64,000 nt of DNA, taken from Gordionus sp. m RMFG-2023 (taxonomy: Eukaryota; Nematomorpha; Gordioida; Chordodea; Parachordodidae). The notes under the pieces were generated by a model. That model ran no database searches. It saw only the letters and a list, made by a program, of their open reading frames with translations, and was not told the DNA's origin. Shown here piece after piece: positions 40,701 through 50,603 of the stretch (within the stretch, counting starts at the first letter, position 1; every line of letters begins with the position of its first letter). The stretch is from positions 9,643,743 through 9,707,742 of the forward strand of contig NC_088778.1 of the NCBI RefSeq assembly GCF_954871325.1. The letters are read 5' to 3'. The position numbers and the translations under genes were made by a program.

Positions 40701-43700
40701 TCCTTTGGTGGCTAATTTTGTTTAAATTGATAATTTTTTAAAATAATTTCTAACATACACCAGAAAACAAAATTTATAACTTATTAAATACATATGCCAC
40801 ATAAAACCTTTTAGGTCTCAGTTTGTTTAAAAAAGGGGCCTAGGAAAAATAACTTTTTCCTTATATTAAATCTGCTGAAATATTTTATTTTAGCAAGGCA
40901 AATATAAATCTTATCTAAAGTTAATCATTCCCTATTCTATAAATGATCATCGGAGAGAAATGTTGAACTCCATCGGTCATAAAATAGCCATTTTGAAAGA
41001 TATAATTTAATAAACAAAGATTGATTTGATTAAGAGAAAAAAAATTATTATGTTCATGAAGGCTTTTCAAAAATAAATTAATAATAAAATTATAATCATT
41101 GTATATCAAAATCAGAGTTTTACACTAAGCAGTTTGAAAAACTTTGAGACTGACACGGGGACTAACTCAACCCTAAGGCAAAATAATTTACTTAGTTTGT
41201 AGAGCTTTAAGTTAAAGTATAAATTAATTTTACTTCTAAAATATTCGCTCTTAGCAATCTAGCTCCACCATGCGTTTTAGTATGATTAAGAGTGGCAAAT
41301 AAAGTCTGAACGCTTCTATTATCGCATTGATTCTCGATCAGTTCCAAATGTTTGACTGTCAGAGTATCTTGAAAAATTAATTTTTGATATTATAATTATT
41401 CTTTAGAACCGAAACGAACTAAAATGAACTTTTAACTTGAATGAATCAAGGGAAACCGGAACGGTATTTAATAGATTACTTAACAGTACAATACCTTTAT
41501 TTTTGTTATTTATTACTCGAAACAATTACTCGTGTAAGTGATTTTACTTTCGTCACACATGACTCCAAGTCTTGCAAAAAATATTATTAAAAATAATTAT
41601 TCAGCGCACGTTTAATAATTTCAAATAATAATTATAAACCTTTAATTTATCTTTAAAAAGAAAAGGGAATAATTAGTATGAATTTAGAAACCTATTAGCA
41701 TGGTCTTTTCGCTGCTTACGTAGACAATATTAAGCGAGTGGGGTGCATAGATTATGTCTTGTATGTATTCGACGTATTTAAGCAGAGCTGCGGTCGAAGA
41801 GACCGCGTAATACCTAAATCATTATTATTTTTTATTATAAAAATATTGTTATCGTTAATTTTGTCTTCTTTATAAATACGATAGGATTAGAAATAGAGGA
41901 GATAGGGGCATTGACCAGATTTCGCAAAATCTATTATAAAATATATAGATATGAATGAAAGTGATTCCCAGTTACCTAAAAAGCAGCTGATTAAATGATG
42001 CTAATTAGTCTTTTTGATAAAAAATATATATATTTTATCAATATCCTACTATTAAATGGCAATATTAATAAATTTAAAGAAATTATATTTTAGTTATATT
42101 AATCATCTTTACTGCCCTAGTCCAAAGTACCTCTACTCCTCAGTTGTGATAAAATATAGTATAAAAATTACTAATAGAAAATATTTTGATAGAGAGCTCA
42201 TGCATATTATAGAGGTTTCAAACTTTCACTTATAATATGTTGTGATACTCAATATTATTAGTCCAACTCCGGACGAAATTAATCGATCATTATTTTTTTT
42301 ATCGCGATAGAAATTTTTGAGTAGAATTTGAGTCGATATAAGAATATTTTTTGTCAAGATGTGTATATCATAATTTTTATTATAGGTTTAAATTTGATAC
42401 CTTAGATATCATTTGTTTTTAAATAAATAGAAATGGACTCATGGGTCCCTTAGTCAGTTGTTCCTAGGGTCATCCCTCTCTCTTCTATATTTCTTTATAG
42501 TAATAATAAATCACCTAATTTTTTTTTAAAAAAATGGAATTATTTTATAGCATTATACTTAGACAAAATAACTGAACAGCTGTGATATTTATTTCGAAAA
42601 GTTTTAATAACTTAGATTTAATTTCCATGTCCAGCTCCCCGGAGTCTGGTAGGGAAAGGTTTTTGATATATTCGTAACCTAGGGAATCCTTGAAATATTT
42701 TCTTTGAATCGTGACAATACTAATATTTGGGAATTCGATCATGATCATTTTCATCAATTCGCTCATCGCCCCCCTGTCTATTACCGTACTAGGCATTATT
42801 ATCTAAGAAACAAACATTGAAAAAATTTTTATTCTTTTCTTCTTTTTAATCAATTCTTGAATTAAGCGTCCTTAGTAATATGTTATCTATTATTTCATTC
42901 ACAAGATCTGGTTCCATTTATTATATTCATACTGCGATTTAAAAAGGATATATTGTATATTATTTCCGAATTACTTAAAAATCATATCTGTGAAATTTTT
43001 ACAAAAAAAAGGACTCACACTGCCTAAAATATAATCGCAGCATTAAAGGGGATGTGACCGAGCCTAAATGGCGACTATTTTGATATCTCGAATTTCAATG
43101 GTGTTCATTTTGATTTGAATAGTACTTTTTAACATATATGATTTTTTATCAATATTAATTAAACTAACATTTTTGAAAAGTTTATTGTATATAAAATTTG
43201 TTTTAAAAATATTTTTACAGATTTATTTTTAGTTCGGCATTCTAATATGATTTAAATTAGTATAGTTTTCTAGCAAATATATAAAAACTTACTTTCTTTC
43301 TTTCTTTCTGAAAAATACAAAAATTATTGTTTCAAGATTATAACGAACGATATTTTCTCAGGCTATTTCTGAAAAAAAGTTGAAGGCACGCTAAAATCAA
43401 AGAATAGAGGCGAATTTAGGTTTTTCCAAGACTTTGAGATAAAATTTTATGAAAAATTTTATTTATTTTATTAATAGTTTATTTATCGAAACATTTAATA
43501 TAACATATTTTTATTAAATAAGTACAATTTTAACTATTTATACATATGATTATATTTTCACTATGTCAACAATTGCAATCAATTCTGTTTGTTAAAATGG
43601 AATATCAATCAATATCACTCATAATGTCGAAATATCAATCAAACATTAACAGTTGAAGCTGTTTTTTTATTCTTCTAAAATAAATCAAGCAACACTTAAA

Positions 43701-46200
43701 AATAGAAATAGATTAGTTGATAGCATAAATATAGCAATCTTATTATTTAGTTGTTTTCCTTTCATTCGATTAAAAAATTAAGGAGGCTTCGTCAATGCAT
43801 CCATACAGAACTGAGTAGTTCAAAACTTATTCCAAGTATAGGATGTTCATTTATGAGGTCTCATTTATTATAATATGAATCTGATAATAACTTTTTACTA
43901 TATTTAATGTCATCCTCTGACGTCATTTATATTCTATAAAATAGTTATAAATGATCTAATTTTTAGAATGAATTTCATAATTATATAAAAATAATATAAT
44001 ATAATGCATAAATCGGAATAGATCAAAAAAAATGAAAATAAAGTATATGATATTCGCCTTAGCGAATCTTTTTATTTTTAATAAGTGATTAATATCTGAA
44101 CAATCCGAAAGTATATTCATTAAATGTAATATACAAAACGCTTCACCAAATTTTTTCCCACGCCATTGTTAATAAAAAGATATCCTATTTTTTTTTTGCA
44201 AAAAATATAAACATCGTGGATTTAAGAAGATACAGTTAAGTATGAACTATCTCCAATGCATCTTTTAATTCCAGTCAATCAAGTCTTGAAATTTTAAAAT
44301 AAGATTATAACAAGAGGACACCAATTCCTATTTTACGTAAACAAAGGCCGGTTTATTTGACAATGCAATAGATTCATCTAGCAGAATAGTAATTTTCGAT
44401 TGTAAATTGTAATATTATTTACAATTTTTATTAGGATCTCCTTGATATTAAATTATTAACAAGGCAGAATTAGAATGCAACATATGTCCCATATCTAAAC
44501 CATTGTGATTATGTAAATCGATTAAATATTCAAAATCCAAAAACGCGCTATGATTTTGCAAGATAATATGCCGTTCTCAATATTATCTTGATTTGTCAAG
44601 TTTAACCATTTTAAATGCATACTCTTATAAAAATAATTTGTTATACTTTTAATTTTTATAACACTATAGTCAGTCAAAAATAATATAATGATATTCCCTA
44701 TTTCTATCGGATATTCTTTTAAAACCAATTAAAATAGGTAAAGGTTCGTTTTTGAATTAAAAATCTAAAATTACATTAATGTACTATCATTTTGTTTATA
44801 AAATATTTTTTGTTTATTTTTCATGATAAGAAATATTAATAATATGTTAAATAACCATTTAAAATTTTTTTTAGAAGGCTAGGCCGCTAAATATTTTTGA
44901 AATTGGCGGGGCACTACATGCCCCTACGTACCCCTTCGACTTCATCCCTAACCCTAATTATAACTAATTATCATTGCTATTATCACCAACTAATAATTAA
45001 CATTTCATTTGAGTTACTATAATGCATAACAATTTTTCTGATAATTTAACCTCCAGAGGACATAGCACGTGAAGCTTGGCTATAGTCTTCACATATGTAG
45101 GATTATCCGGAAATTGAGAAATAATTAAATTAGGTGATCTTAAATTGATACTTGCAAGTCCTATTTCACCTTTCGCGTGGCCTCTTCCTTCAGCCATGGC
45201 TATAAAAAAGTTATTATACATAAATGATATTATTTGATTGAAATTTATTAAACATTATTAATAATAAAATTACCCAAGAGCACGGGTTCTATATTGACAT
45301 TTGGTTTGATTCCAGTGCCCCCAGTAGAATTCGTTAGAGATTTGGAGTTTATTTTAGAGTAACTATTAAGATAACTACTACCAACACCCATTCCAATGTT
45401 CTTTAAATTTTTTCTCTTCTTAGCTACTGACCATGGGGTAACAATCATTCCATCCTTATACTTTTTGAACGAAGAGGAATTAAAGTTTCTATTTTTATAG
45501 CTTGCTGATGATATATTGTTGGTCCCTCTAAAGTTGTCACGGTATTTTGGTTTGCCACTAATATTTGACACTCCAATTTTTCGAATCGAATTTTTTTTCG
45601 TCTCCATAAGTTTTTCAGTAGAAATATCACAATTATCTTTATCGGGAATGCTAGATACAAAAAATGGCACATTTTCTCTGTCATTTGTGGATAAATTATG
45701 TCGAGTAAGACGGGAGTCAATAGAAAATGACTTCATATTTTCAAAAATTAAACCGGTAATATCACTGATACAATTACTTGAATTGGATGTGTCGTTAACC
45801 TTTTGATGTGTAGGTTTTGAATACTTATTATTTTTTAATTTATATTTGTTTAAAAATTGGGAAATTCTTTCGCTTTTAGTGCTCGAATCTTTAGACAAGT
45901 CATTGTCAGAAACTAATTTAGTAGATAATATAGTATCTACAATCGATAAATCCTCATTATAATTTTTTGTATTGTTTATTTGGCATAAATTCAGGGATAA
46001 TTCTAAAGGCCTTTTTTTGAAATAAGATGAAATGTCTGTTTGAAAACTCTTGGAAGGCTTTTGTGAACTAAATATAATTAATAAAGATTCCAAATTTAAT
46101 ATTTTTAAATAATTTTATAAATAAATGCAAATTACTTAATATTTTTCTTTTTTTTCTGATTAAATTTGTTGATTGAATATTCCGAAAAATCATTATTCAT
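16779..46200 (-). CDS. MSH4: MSH4, meiotic MutS homologue, complete, 24 exons
   Basis: MSH4 pairs with MSH5 as a sliding clamp that stabilises meiotic recombination intermediates. Exons, 5' to 3': 46136-46200, 45274-46067, 45051-45199, 42612-42802, 41692-41813, 41234-41367, 40556-40711, 35562-35690, 33076-33195, 32985-32997, 29768-29821, 28151-28407, 28087-28099, 27973-28018, 27791-27915, 26677-26771, 26007-26054, 24366-24533, 24142-24214, 24004-24068, 23666-23736, 18431-18531, 18259-18344, 16779-17129. They sum to 3426 nt (1141 aa; human about 936) with every junction phase agreeing. Residues 1-286 are a disordered tail with a PIP-box-like QTDISSYF at 31-38. The conserved part starts MAEGRGHAKGEIGLAS (288 on), then TIQRKYF, LLKYVEYIQ, NILE and NQKCYSVK. 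The ATPase has Walker A GPNMSGKTTYLKQ (834 on), Walker B LILIDELG (ending 916, then the unusual IATDTKLG) and ATHF (945-948). Introns range from 51 bp to over 5 kb and hold most of the window's transposons. The stop in the last exon follows SSDMDTSS; a C-terminal tail beyond the human end is present. Confidence 0.95.
17716..17850. repeat. Short relative of the CATAGGCGTAGCCAGG hAT element
   Basis: The left part reads CCCGTAGCTATGGAGG followed by a run of G, and the right part has a long C run and CCTGGCTATGAG. This looks like a shrunken, diverged copy of the element at 30671-31840. It lies in the MSH4 intron before the last exon. Termini are uncertain. Confidence 0.4.
18259..18344 (-). CDS. 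MSH4: MSH4 exon 23 (after the ATHF motif)
   Basis: This 86-nt exon encodes YG|MKIFEFCAFPKNVMGHIKEA and continues to ITKHK. It matches the human segment [22 protein letters not shown]. The Gly codon is split G|GT across the upstream junction with 18431-18531. The phase 0 donor joins the final exon starting at 17129. Confidence 0.93.
18672..20216 (+). mobile_element. hAT transposon with decayed transposase, 1545 bp
   Basis: The termini are CAGGGATGTGAA and the inverse TTCACATCCATG. They are flanked by a perfect 8-bp duplication ATTTTTTT (18664-18671 and 20217-20224). Plus-strand remnants of the transposase include an open stretch at 19047-19352 with SEDDWCQIKDLTSVLVPLK, then LDPRYQ near 19508, and VERGFSSLKL near 19929. 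The last is the conserved hAT C-terminal dimerisation block. Frames change between them and stops intervene, so it is inactive. It lies in the MSH4 intron 18532-23665. Confidence 0.9.
20417..23319 (+). mobile_element. hAT transposon (TAGTGCTGTAAA ends) with decayed transposase, 2.9 kb
   Basis: It starts TAGTGCTGTAAAGTAAC and ends GTTTACAGCACTA. Both subterminal regions are packed with GTAACG words in opposite orientation. The flanks ATTTTTAG and ATTTTTTT are an imperfect 8-bp duplication. Plus-strand transposase traces follow hAT order: CTTMDYLSAYHRC near 21877, KPVITRWNSF near 22460, and FRFCKPLIDLILEGIEKC near 22755. Stops and frame changes separate them. A SINE-like insertion lies inside at 21084-21252. 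With 18672-20216 it fills most of one MSH4 intron. Confidence 0.85.
21084..21252 (-). repeat. tRNA-derived SINE inside the hAT element
   Basis: Read on the minus strand, it has a tRNA-like head with box A TGGCCTAGTAGG (21227-21238) and a perfect box B GGTTCGAATCC (21184-21194). The T-arm is intact with CCGGG/CCCGG pairing. The would-be acceptor arms do not pair and the anticodon arm is poor, so it is not a working tRNA. A short unrelated body with GGAGGCCGGACTCGACCACG follows. Target duplications were not resolved. Confidence 0.7.
24142..24533 (-). CDS. MSH4: MSH4 exons 18-19: Walker A second half through Walker B
   Basis: Exon 24366-24533 starts SGKTTYLKQIALLQIMSQIG, directly completing GPNM from exon 26007-26054. 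It continues through IPASSAEIKIFDRIL to NNFSTQMIE. Exon 24142-24214 continues LKRLKFILQNANEESLILID and ends ELGI plus one base. Both align without gaps to the human ATPase core, apart from the changed residues after DELG. Confidence 0.95.
26130..26385. repeat. GC-rich family A-like repeat fragment
   Basis: CCTGTCCTGGCCTGGCCG near the left and CACCGGGCCGTATA..GGCCAGGCTG near the right are separated by AT-rich sequence, as in other family A copies. The ends are eroded. It lies in an MSH4 intron. Confidence 0.4.
27197..27530. repeat. GC-rich family A repeat copy
   Basis: It starts near ACTGCATCGGGCTTAATTTT and ends TTTTGCAGATCTCTA, the same ends as the copy at 46649-47006. The inside has GACCCGGCC and CAGCCTGGCCCC. 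The left terminus is degraded, so no target duplication is readable. Confidence 0.55.
28087..28099 (-). CDS. MSH4: 13-nt microexon of MSH4
   Basis: The bases GTCAATTTAAATG lie between ttttatag and gtatta. They encode VNLN plus the first base of Asp. Without them, exon 28151-28407 (phase 0 end) cannot join exon 27973-28018, which needs one leading base. With them, the product DLVNLNDRINQT aligns gap-free with human DLIKMNERCQES. The intron before it is only 51 bp. Confidence 0.9.
28520..28665. repeat. GC-rich family A-like repeat fragment
   Basis: It contains GGCCGGTCCGGCTCGG at the left and CCAGGCCTGGTC at the right, with GCATTGAAAATCTCTTA in place of the usual GCAGATCTCTA end. It is eroded. 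It lies in the MSH4 intron between 28407 and 29768. Confidence 0.4.
30671..31840. mobile_element. Non-autonomous hAT element (CATAGGCGTAGCCAGG ends), 1170 bp
   Basis: The termini are CATAGGCGTAGCCAGG and the inverse CCTGGCTACGCCTATG. They are flanked by a perfect 8-bp duplication ATCATAAT (30663-30670 and 31841-31848). The inside begins with long G and C runs and continues as AT-rich noncoding DNA. No transposase trace is seen. It lies in the 3.2 kb MSH4 intron between 29821 and the microexon at 32985. Confidence 0.88.
32235..32630. repeat. GC-rich family A-like repeat copy
   Basis: Alternating GGCCC/GGCCCGGCCC words and AT blocks run from about 32255 to CCGGGGCTAGCC near 32602, followed by ATGATCTCTGCA near 32622. 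The ends resemble family A but are diverged. Confidence 0.4.
32985..32997 (-). CDS. MSH4: 13-nt microexon of MSH4 (clamp region)
   Basis: The bases GCCAACGAATTAA lie between tttatttcag and gtgagtt. They encode ANEL plus two thirds of nothing else: the last A joins GT of exon 29768-29821 to make Ser. The product VKANELSLLQI aligns gap-free with human VRSNINEFLDI. The neighbouring exons (ends 33076 phase 0; starts 29821 with GT) cannot be joined in frame without it. It is 78 bp from the preceding exon. Confidence 0.88.
33240..33485. repeat. GC-rich repeat fragment, family A-like
   Basis: The left part is faint and the right part has CCGGGCCAGACCG and CAGGCTGGGC. It sits just upstream of MSH4 exon 33076-33195. 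The relation to family A is by composition and word content only. Confidence 0.3.
34091..35537 (-). mobile_element. Tc1/mariner-type element with about 390-bp inverted repeats and partial transposase
   Basis: It starts CAGTATTAATATGATTTG and ends with the inverse CAAATCATATTAATACTG, flanked by TA on both sides (34089-34090 and 35538-35539). The inverted repeats can be followed about 390 bp inward. Only about 630 bp lies between them. It encodes, on the minus strand (34740-35075), the C-terminal part of a DDE transposase with LLIMDNAPIHRA and PLYSPQLNPIENFF. The last two acidic residues are 31 positions apart. The N-terminal DNA-binding part and the first catalytic Asp region are missing, so it is an internally deleted, non-autonomous copy. 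Its right end is 22 bp from an MSH4 splice donor (35561). Confidence 0.9.
36495..38433 (-). mobile_element. Decayed Mutator-like element (MULE)
   Basis: The ends are inverted and built from repeats of CACTTTATCATG-type words. The inner border ATCATGATTTATTTGATCAC at the left recurs inverted as GTGATCAAATAAATCATGAT at the right. Minus-strand remnants fit MULE transposases: PEDDLE then, in another frame, NAFETLAEKYLKRNKW near 38000-38070, and NCVEGRHYGIKFLCQCSH near 37780-37830. The last resembles the TNN.VEGWH..F....H motif. Several frame changes and stops make it inactive. It lies in the MSH4 intron 35691-40555. Confidence 0.75.
37457..37560. repeat. Short tandem repeat, about 25-bp unit
   Basis: About four head-to-tail copies of a unit like GATAAATATAAGATATAAAA, the last copies nearly identical. 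It lies inside the decayed MULE. Confidence 0.7.
38939..39098. repeat. Minisatellite in the foldback left arm, 16-bp unit
   Basis: Head-to-tail copies of CGACACTTTATCACGA with few changes (about ten). The inverse, GTCGTCGTGATAAAGT, is repeated at about 39925-40000. The copies adjoin with no spacers. Confidence 0.9.
39150..39760. repeat. Direct repeats inside the foldback element
   Basis: Several near-identical copies (about 75 bp, some with an extra about 60-bp tail) each run from TTATCATGATATACTTAAAA through GATAATATCTCATTTTTTGA. Copies with the tail add TTTCCGTCTAAATTTCAATA. High identity suggests recent amplification or gene conversion. Confidence 0.85.
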
Positions 46201-46648
46201 GTTATATAAATTTTGGGTAATGTCTTAAAAGAATTTTTCAATTTATAATGCCATATCAGTTTTTAAAATAAAAGCAGACGATTTAAAAAATGTTTATGAA
46301 TGAAACAATTGGTTAAATATGATGTTTTATATTAATTTATGAGTAGAACAAGAATGATGAATGAATTAGAATTTTATCCTTTATTTAATTGCGGACGAAT
46401 CCAAAATTTTTCTATTTTATAATAAGCTATCTATATTGAAATATGAAATATAACGTATATTATATTACTAAATTATTTTAAATATTTAATAAGAAATAAA
46501 ATTAATCTTTGCTTTAATATAATTAATCTGCTTTCCTGATGCAATTTCATTTTATTCCTTTATTTTTCAAATTTTGATTTTCAAACAGTTATAAATATTT
46601 TAAAATATATTCACTGTTAATTTAATATAAGTGGACAAGATATTATAC

Positions 46649-47006
46649 TAGTGATCTGCATCGGGCCTAATTTTTCAAATCCGGCCTGGCCCAAATTTTT
46701 TTTAAAATGTTTTGACCCGGCTCGAACCCGAATTTTTTTTAAAAAAAATTTACCGACCAGGCCCGAATTTATTTAAATATAGAAATTAATTTTTACAATT
46801 ACTCAAAATAAAAGACATATTTTATATGGCATCTAGTTTATATAAATAAAATCAAATAATTTTATTTTCGATAAAAAATTAATATAAAATTAATAAATTT
46901 AGATATATTTTAAAAAATTTCTAAGGCCCGACCCCACCCGGCCCGAATTTTTTTTTAAAATATACCGAGCCGGGTACGGGCCTGGTCTACTTTTGCAGAT
47001 CTCTTA
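46649..47006. mobile_element. Family A hAT-type MITE, GC-rich, about 358 bp
   Basis: It starts TAGTGATCTGCATCGGGCC and ends TGCAGATCTCTTA. The flanks TATTATAC at the left and ATTATACT at the right are a near-perfect 8-bp duplication, offset by one base. The inside is rich in GGCCCGG-type words, in strong contrast to the AT-rich surroundings. It is noncoding. Confidence 0.75.
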
Positions 47007-50000
47007 ATTATACTATCTACTTATATCAGTAATAATTATTTGGGGTTTTAGGTGGTACTGTATATTTTAGTTGACAAAAGGTAAAATTAATTATAGAGGG
47101 AGGGTAAAAGTTTTTAGAGAAGTAGGGGAAAAAGTTTTTAGAAAGAAGAGTAGAATAGGTTTTATAGGAAAATAGGGGATAAAATTTTTCAAGGGAGCCA
47201 AATTGTTAGTAAGTATAGAGGTGTATAAGCCTCTAATGCGAACAAATAAAACAAATTAATCGCCTTTTACAGTGATTTTACTGCATAACCCATGATTTTG
47301 TTCATTTAGCTACAGTTAGCCGAACTGGAAGCCTCATTATTTAATATATTTGATGAATCTTTATTTATAAATTAAAAAAAATACTATTCTTTGATACCCA
47401 GTTTATAAAAGTCTTTTGTATTGATAATTTTTAAATATAATATAATTTTAAAAAATTACAAGCTTTTTATTTATTTTATTATTATCTCTACCTTCGCATA
47501 TTCAAGTCCATTCGTTATTTAATTAACATACTTTTTTGGGAAAAATATAATATCATTTTTATCTATTATAAGATAAATATTATTCATTACTTTTAAAATA
47601 TAGAATAACTTAAATATAAGTCAAAAATTTTCTGTCATTTCACAAATTGTTTTCTTTAAAATAATATTAAAGATAGATGATTAAAAAATATTAATTATAC
47701 TCTTAATAGCTTGTATGAATGAAATATGTAATTTGAAAAGGTGCATCTCAGTCTTCTCAGTCCTCCTCCCCTCTGTTAAGTTTGTATTTCTGGCAGTATA
47801 AGTTTCTGATATTTGAGGGATTGGAAGATATGGTAGGGTATGGAGAGAAATAATATGAAGTGACGAAAGGAAAGAGCAAAAGGATGTAATGTCATAGAAG
47901 GATGAAGTGGAAAGAAACTAAAAAAATTAAAAAGTTGAGAAGAAAAAGTGAAAGATGTATGTAAAGGGAAATGAATAAAGTATATGATAAAAGATATGAA
48001 GAGAAATGTGAAAGAGATCGTAATGGCGGAAAAAAAGTATAAAAAGATTGTGGAATATCATATAGGGACGAAGTGAAAAAAAGATATCTTCCGGTATAGT
48101 TTTAAGAAAAAACAATGGATTGTTTCTAGTTGATTAATCAAACGTGGTTAATAAAAGAATAATCAGGAATTGAATACACGGTGTCGTTAGATGTAGAGGT
48201 CCGAAAAATGAAGCATATTAATTATGTCTTGGCGTGTAAAATTGTTTATTAGATATCTTCTTTTTTGGGTAATTTATTACCCAACTACTTTTCAAATAAA
48301 TCTAGATACAGATACTCTTCTAAACTGAATATAGTTAGAGATAGAGATACATCGTCTAAAAATGCATCTTTATATTGGAAGATTTTTTAGATACTTATAA
48401 TTATGTAATAATTTAGAATTCTATTATTAACATTCAAATTTTTAAGTGAGCTAAAAAAAAATTTATTAAATTTTTAAAAAATGGCTAACTCAATATTTTG
48501 TCCAGAAAAGTATTATGCAAGCCTAAATATTTTGCTAATTGATGGTACAAGATATCTATTAGAAAAATCTCGAGGCAAAGTCTTTTCATTATTTGATCAC
48601 TTATTGAAAATACTCAAAATTTTGTTATTAAAATTATCGGAATATTTGATTCGATTGAAATTATTCGATAGTTGAAATTATTTCTAAGTATATTCATATT
48701 TTTAAAAAAAAATTCCATCTTTTGATCAATTTTGTTGAATTTTGATTTCTCTTATTTTTCAAAATATAAATAAAGAATTTCACTTTCGAATCGAATATTA
48801 ATTTTATTATTCGTACAAAACGAATAATACAGTTATTTTGAATACGAATAATACAGTGCAAATATTTGATTAGATTCGTATTTTGTCGTCCAAATATAAT
48901 CGTCGTATCTGAATCTAAAAAATACCATGACATATACCCTTATATTAATTTACACTGACATATTTGTTTAATATTAATACTTTTTCTAAAAATTGATTTT
49001 AGTAAAAATATGTGTACGATTGAGATCAATTAAATTTTAACTTGAAAGTTAGAAATCATGGATGGATAATATAAAATCAGAATCTGTTTAAGTTTGAATT
49101 TGAAGAAGTTTCCGACTCTGGGAGGAAAAAAAATTAAAAGTAGAGCCATTCTTCGGGCTTAATTCAGGCTCCACCCGAGGAAAATTTTCCCAACCAACCC
49201 AATCCGAGTATTATTATTTTTTTCAAACATGCAACTCCTATCTGAAATTTTATTAAAAATATAAGGATCCTGACTGTTGAAAAAGTACTATATTTTGATA
49301 AAAGCAGTGGTTGGATAATTAACTTTTAACCTAACATACGAGCCAATTATTTTTTTCGCGGAAGCCAAATATTTCTAAGATAAAATTTACATCTGATAAA
49401 ATTTATTCATATATTTATTTAGTGATAAAAAAAATTATATTATATGTATATATATATACGGTTTAAAATCATATATGGGACATAATTAGAATATATTAAA
49501 AAAAAAAGAGTTTATAATATACAATGTTGTGTTCCACGAGACATTTTTAAATATAAAAAAAATAGCGTTTAAATTTTTATAAGTTATTATATAAATTATG
49601 TATAAAATATAAATTGACACGGATTTTCTAAAGAAAAAAAAAAGTGGCGTATATTATATAATAATTTCTAATAAATCGCCATTTAATTAATATCAACTTT
49701 ATAAATTATATTATAATGCATAGAAATGTTTTAAGTTTTAACTATCAATTCGGCATTTTATAAGAGATGTTTAATAAAATAATAACCATAGTTTTTAATT
49801 TTGTTTGTTGCTTTTTGCATAGGTGATTTTTTGGAAATTTAAATAGGAAGGAAAACTTAAGTGTTTTCTATATTTTTTACAGATCATTTACATTTCAATA
49901 AGAATATAGTCATAATGAATAGTGTATAGGTTCTTAATAATCAGACAAACTTAACATCTAAATAATAGGTAATCAAGGAATGTTTTGTAGAAGACATTTT

Positions 50001-50576
50001 TTTTACTAAATTACACGAAGACCTTAAATTTACATAGTTTTATTTTAAATCGGCATAGTTTATTTTGTTTTTTTTGATAGAAATTTGGGATTTATATTTA
50101 ATTTTTCCATTTTGCATTTTAGATTTGGTTTTAGAAAAAAAATTATTGTTTAGTCCCGTTAATGCACAATTTAATTTTTAAATTTATATATTATTTTAAA
50201 ATAATTTTATTATCTTTTTTTAAAAAAAGAAATAATAAATTATTATATATAAATGCTTTAAAAAAAATATTTCCATTTTATCAATTTTCTATTTCAAGAT
50301 TTAAACCAAAAAAAATAATATTCAAAATAGAAGTTAGTCAAAAAAAAATAGGTGTTAAAAATAAAATTGAATTGCATAAAAAAATTATTCTAATTCGATT
50401 ATCAACATTTTTAATTTTTGGGGAAAGCGAGATGGAATTATTTGCACTTGTAATTTGGTATAAATAAGACAAAACTTTATAATTTTGTTTTTTAAAAAAC
50501 TAGTTTATAAATTTTGTATAAATAAATTGGAATAAATTTAATTTTAAGGAGTATATTATATAAATTAGTCCATTGA

Positions 50577-50582
50577 TTTATT
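50577..50582 (-). terminator. Candidate poly(A) signal of the MYT1-like gene
   Basis: AATAAA on the minus strand, 22 nt after the stop codon at 50604. It is close to the stop but is the best hexamer just downstream. Confidence 0.4.
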
Positions 50583-50603
50583 GTCTCTAAAATGTTACGT
50601 GTC

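Larger units (their letters stand above)
46201..50603. other. Intergenic region between MYT1-like gene and MSH4
   Basis: Presumably it contains the MSH4 promoter, but no core promoter motif stands out. It holds the family A repeat at 46649-47006, a purine-rich stretch at about 47810-48120, eroded MITE-like sequence near 48480-48620 and a GC-rich fragment near 49150-49210. A 101-codon open stretch at 50162-50467 (+) is Lys/Ile/Phe-rich and reads like chance AT-rich sequence. Confidence 0.6.

Noticed and set aside
50162-50467. A 101-codon plus-strand open reading frame as a gene
   Set aside because: The composition is almost only Lys, Ile, Phe, Leu and Asn. There are no motifs, and its low-complexity AT-rich DNA gives such stretches by chance.
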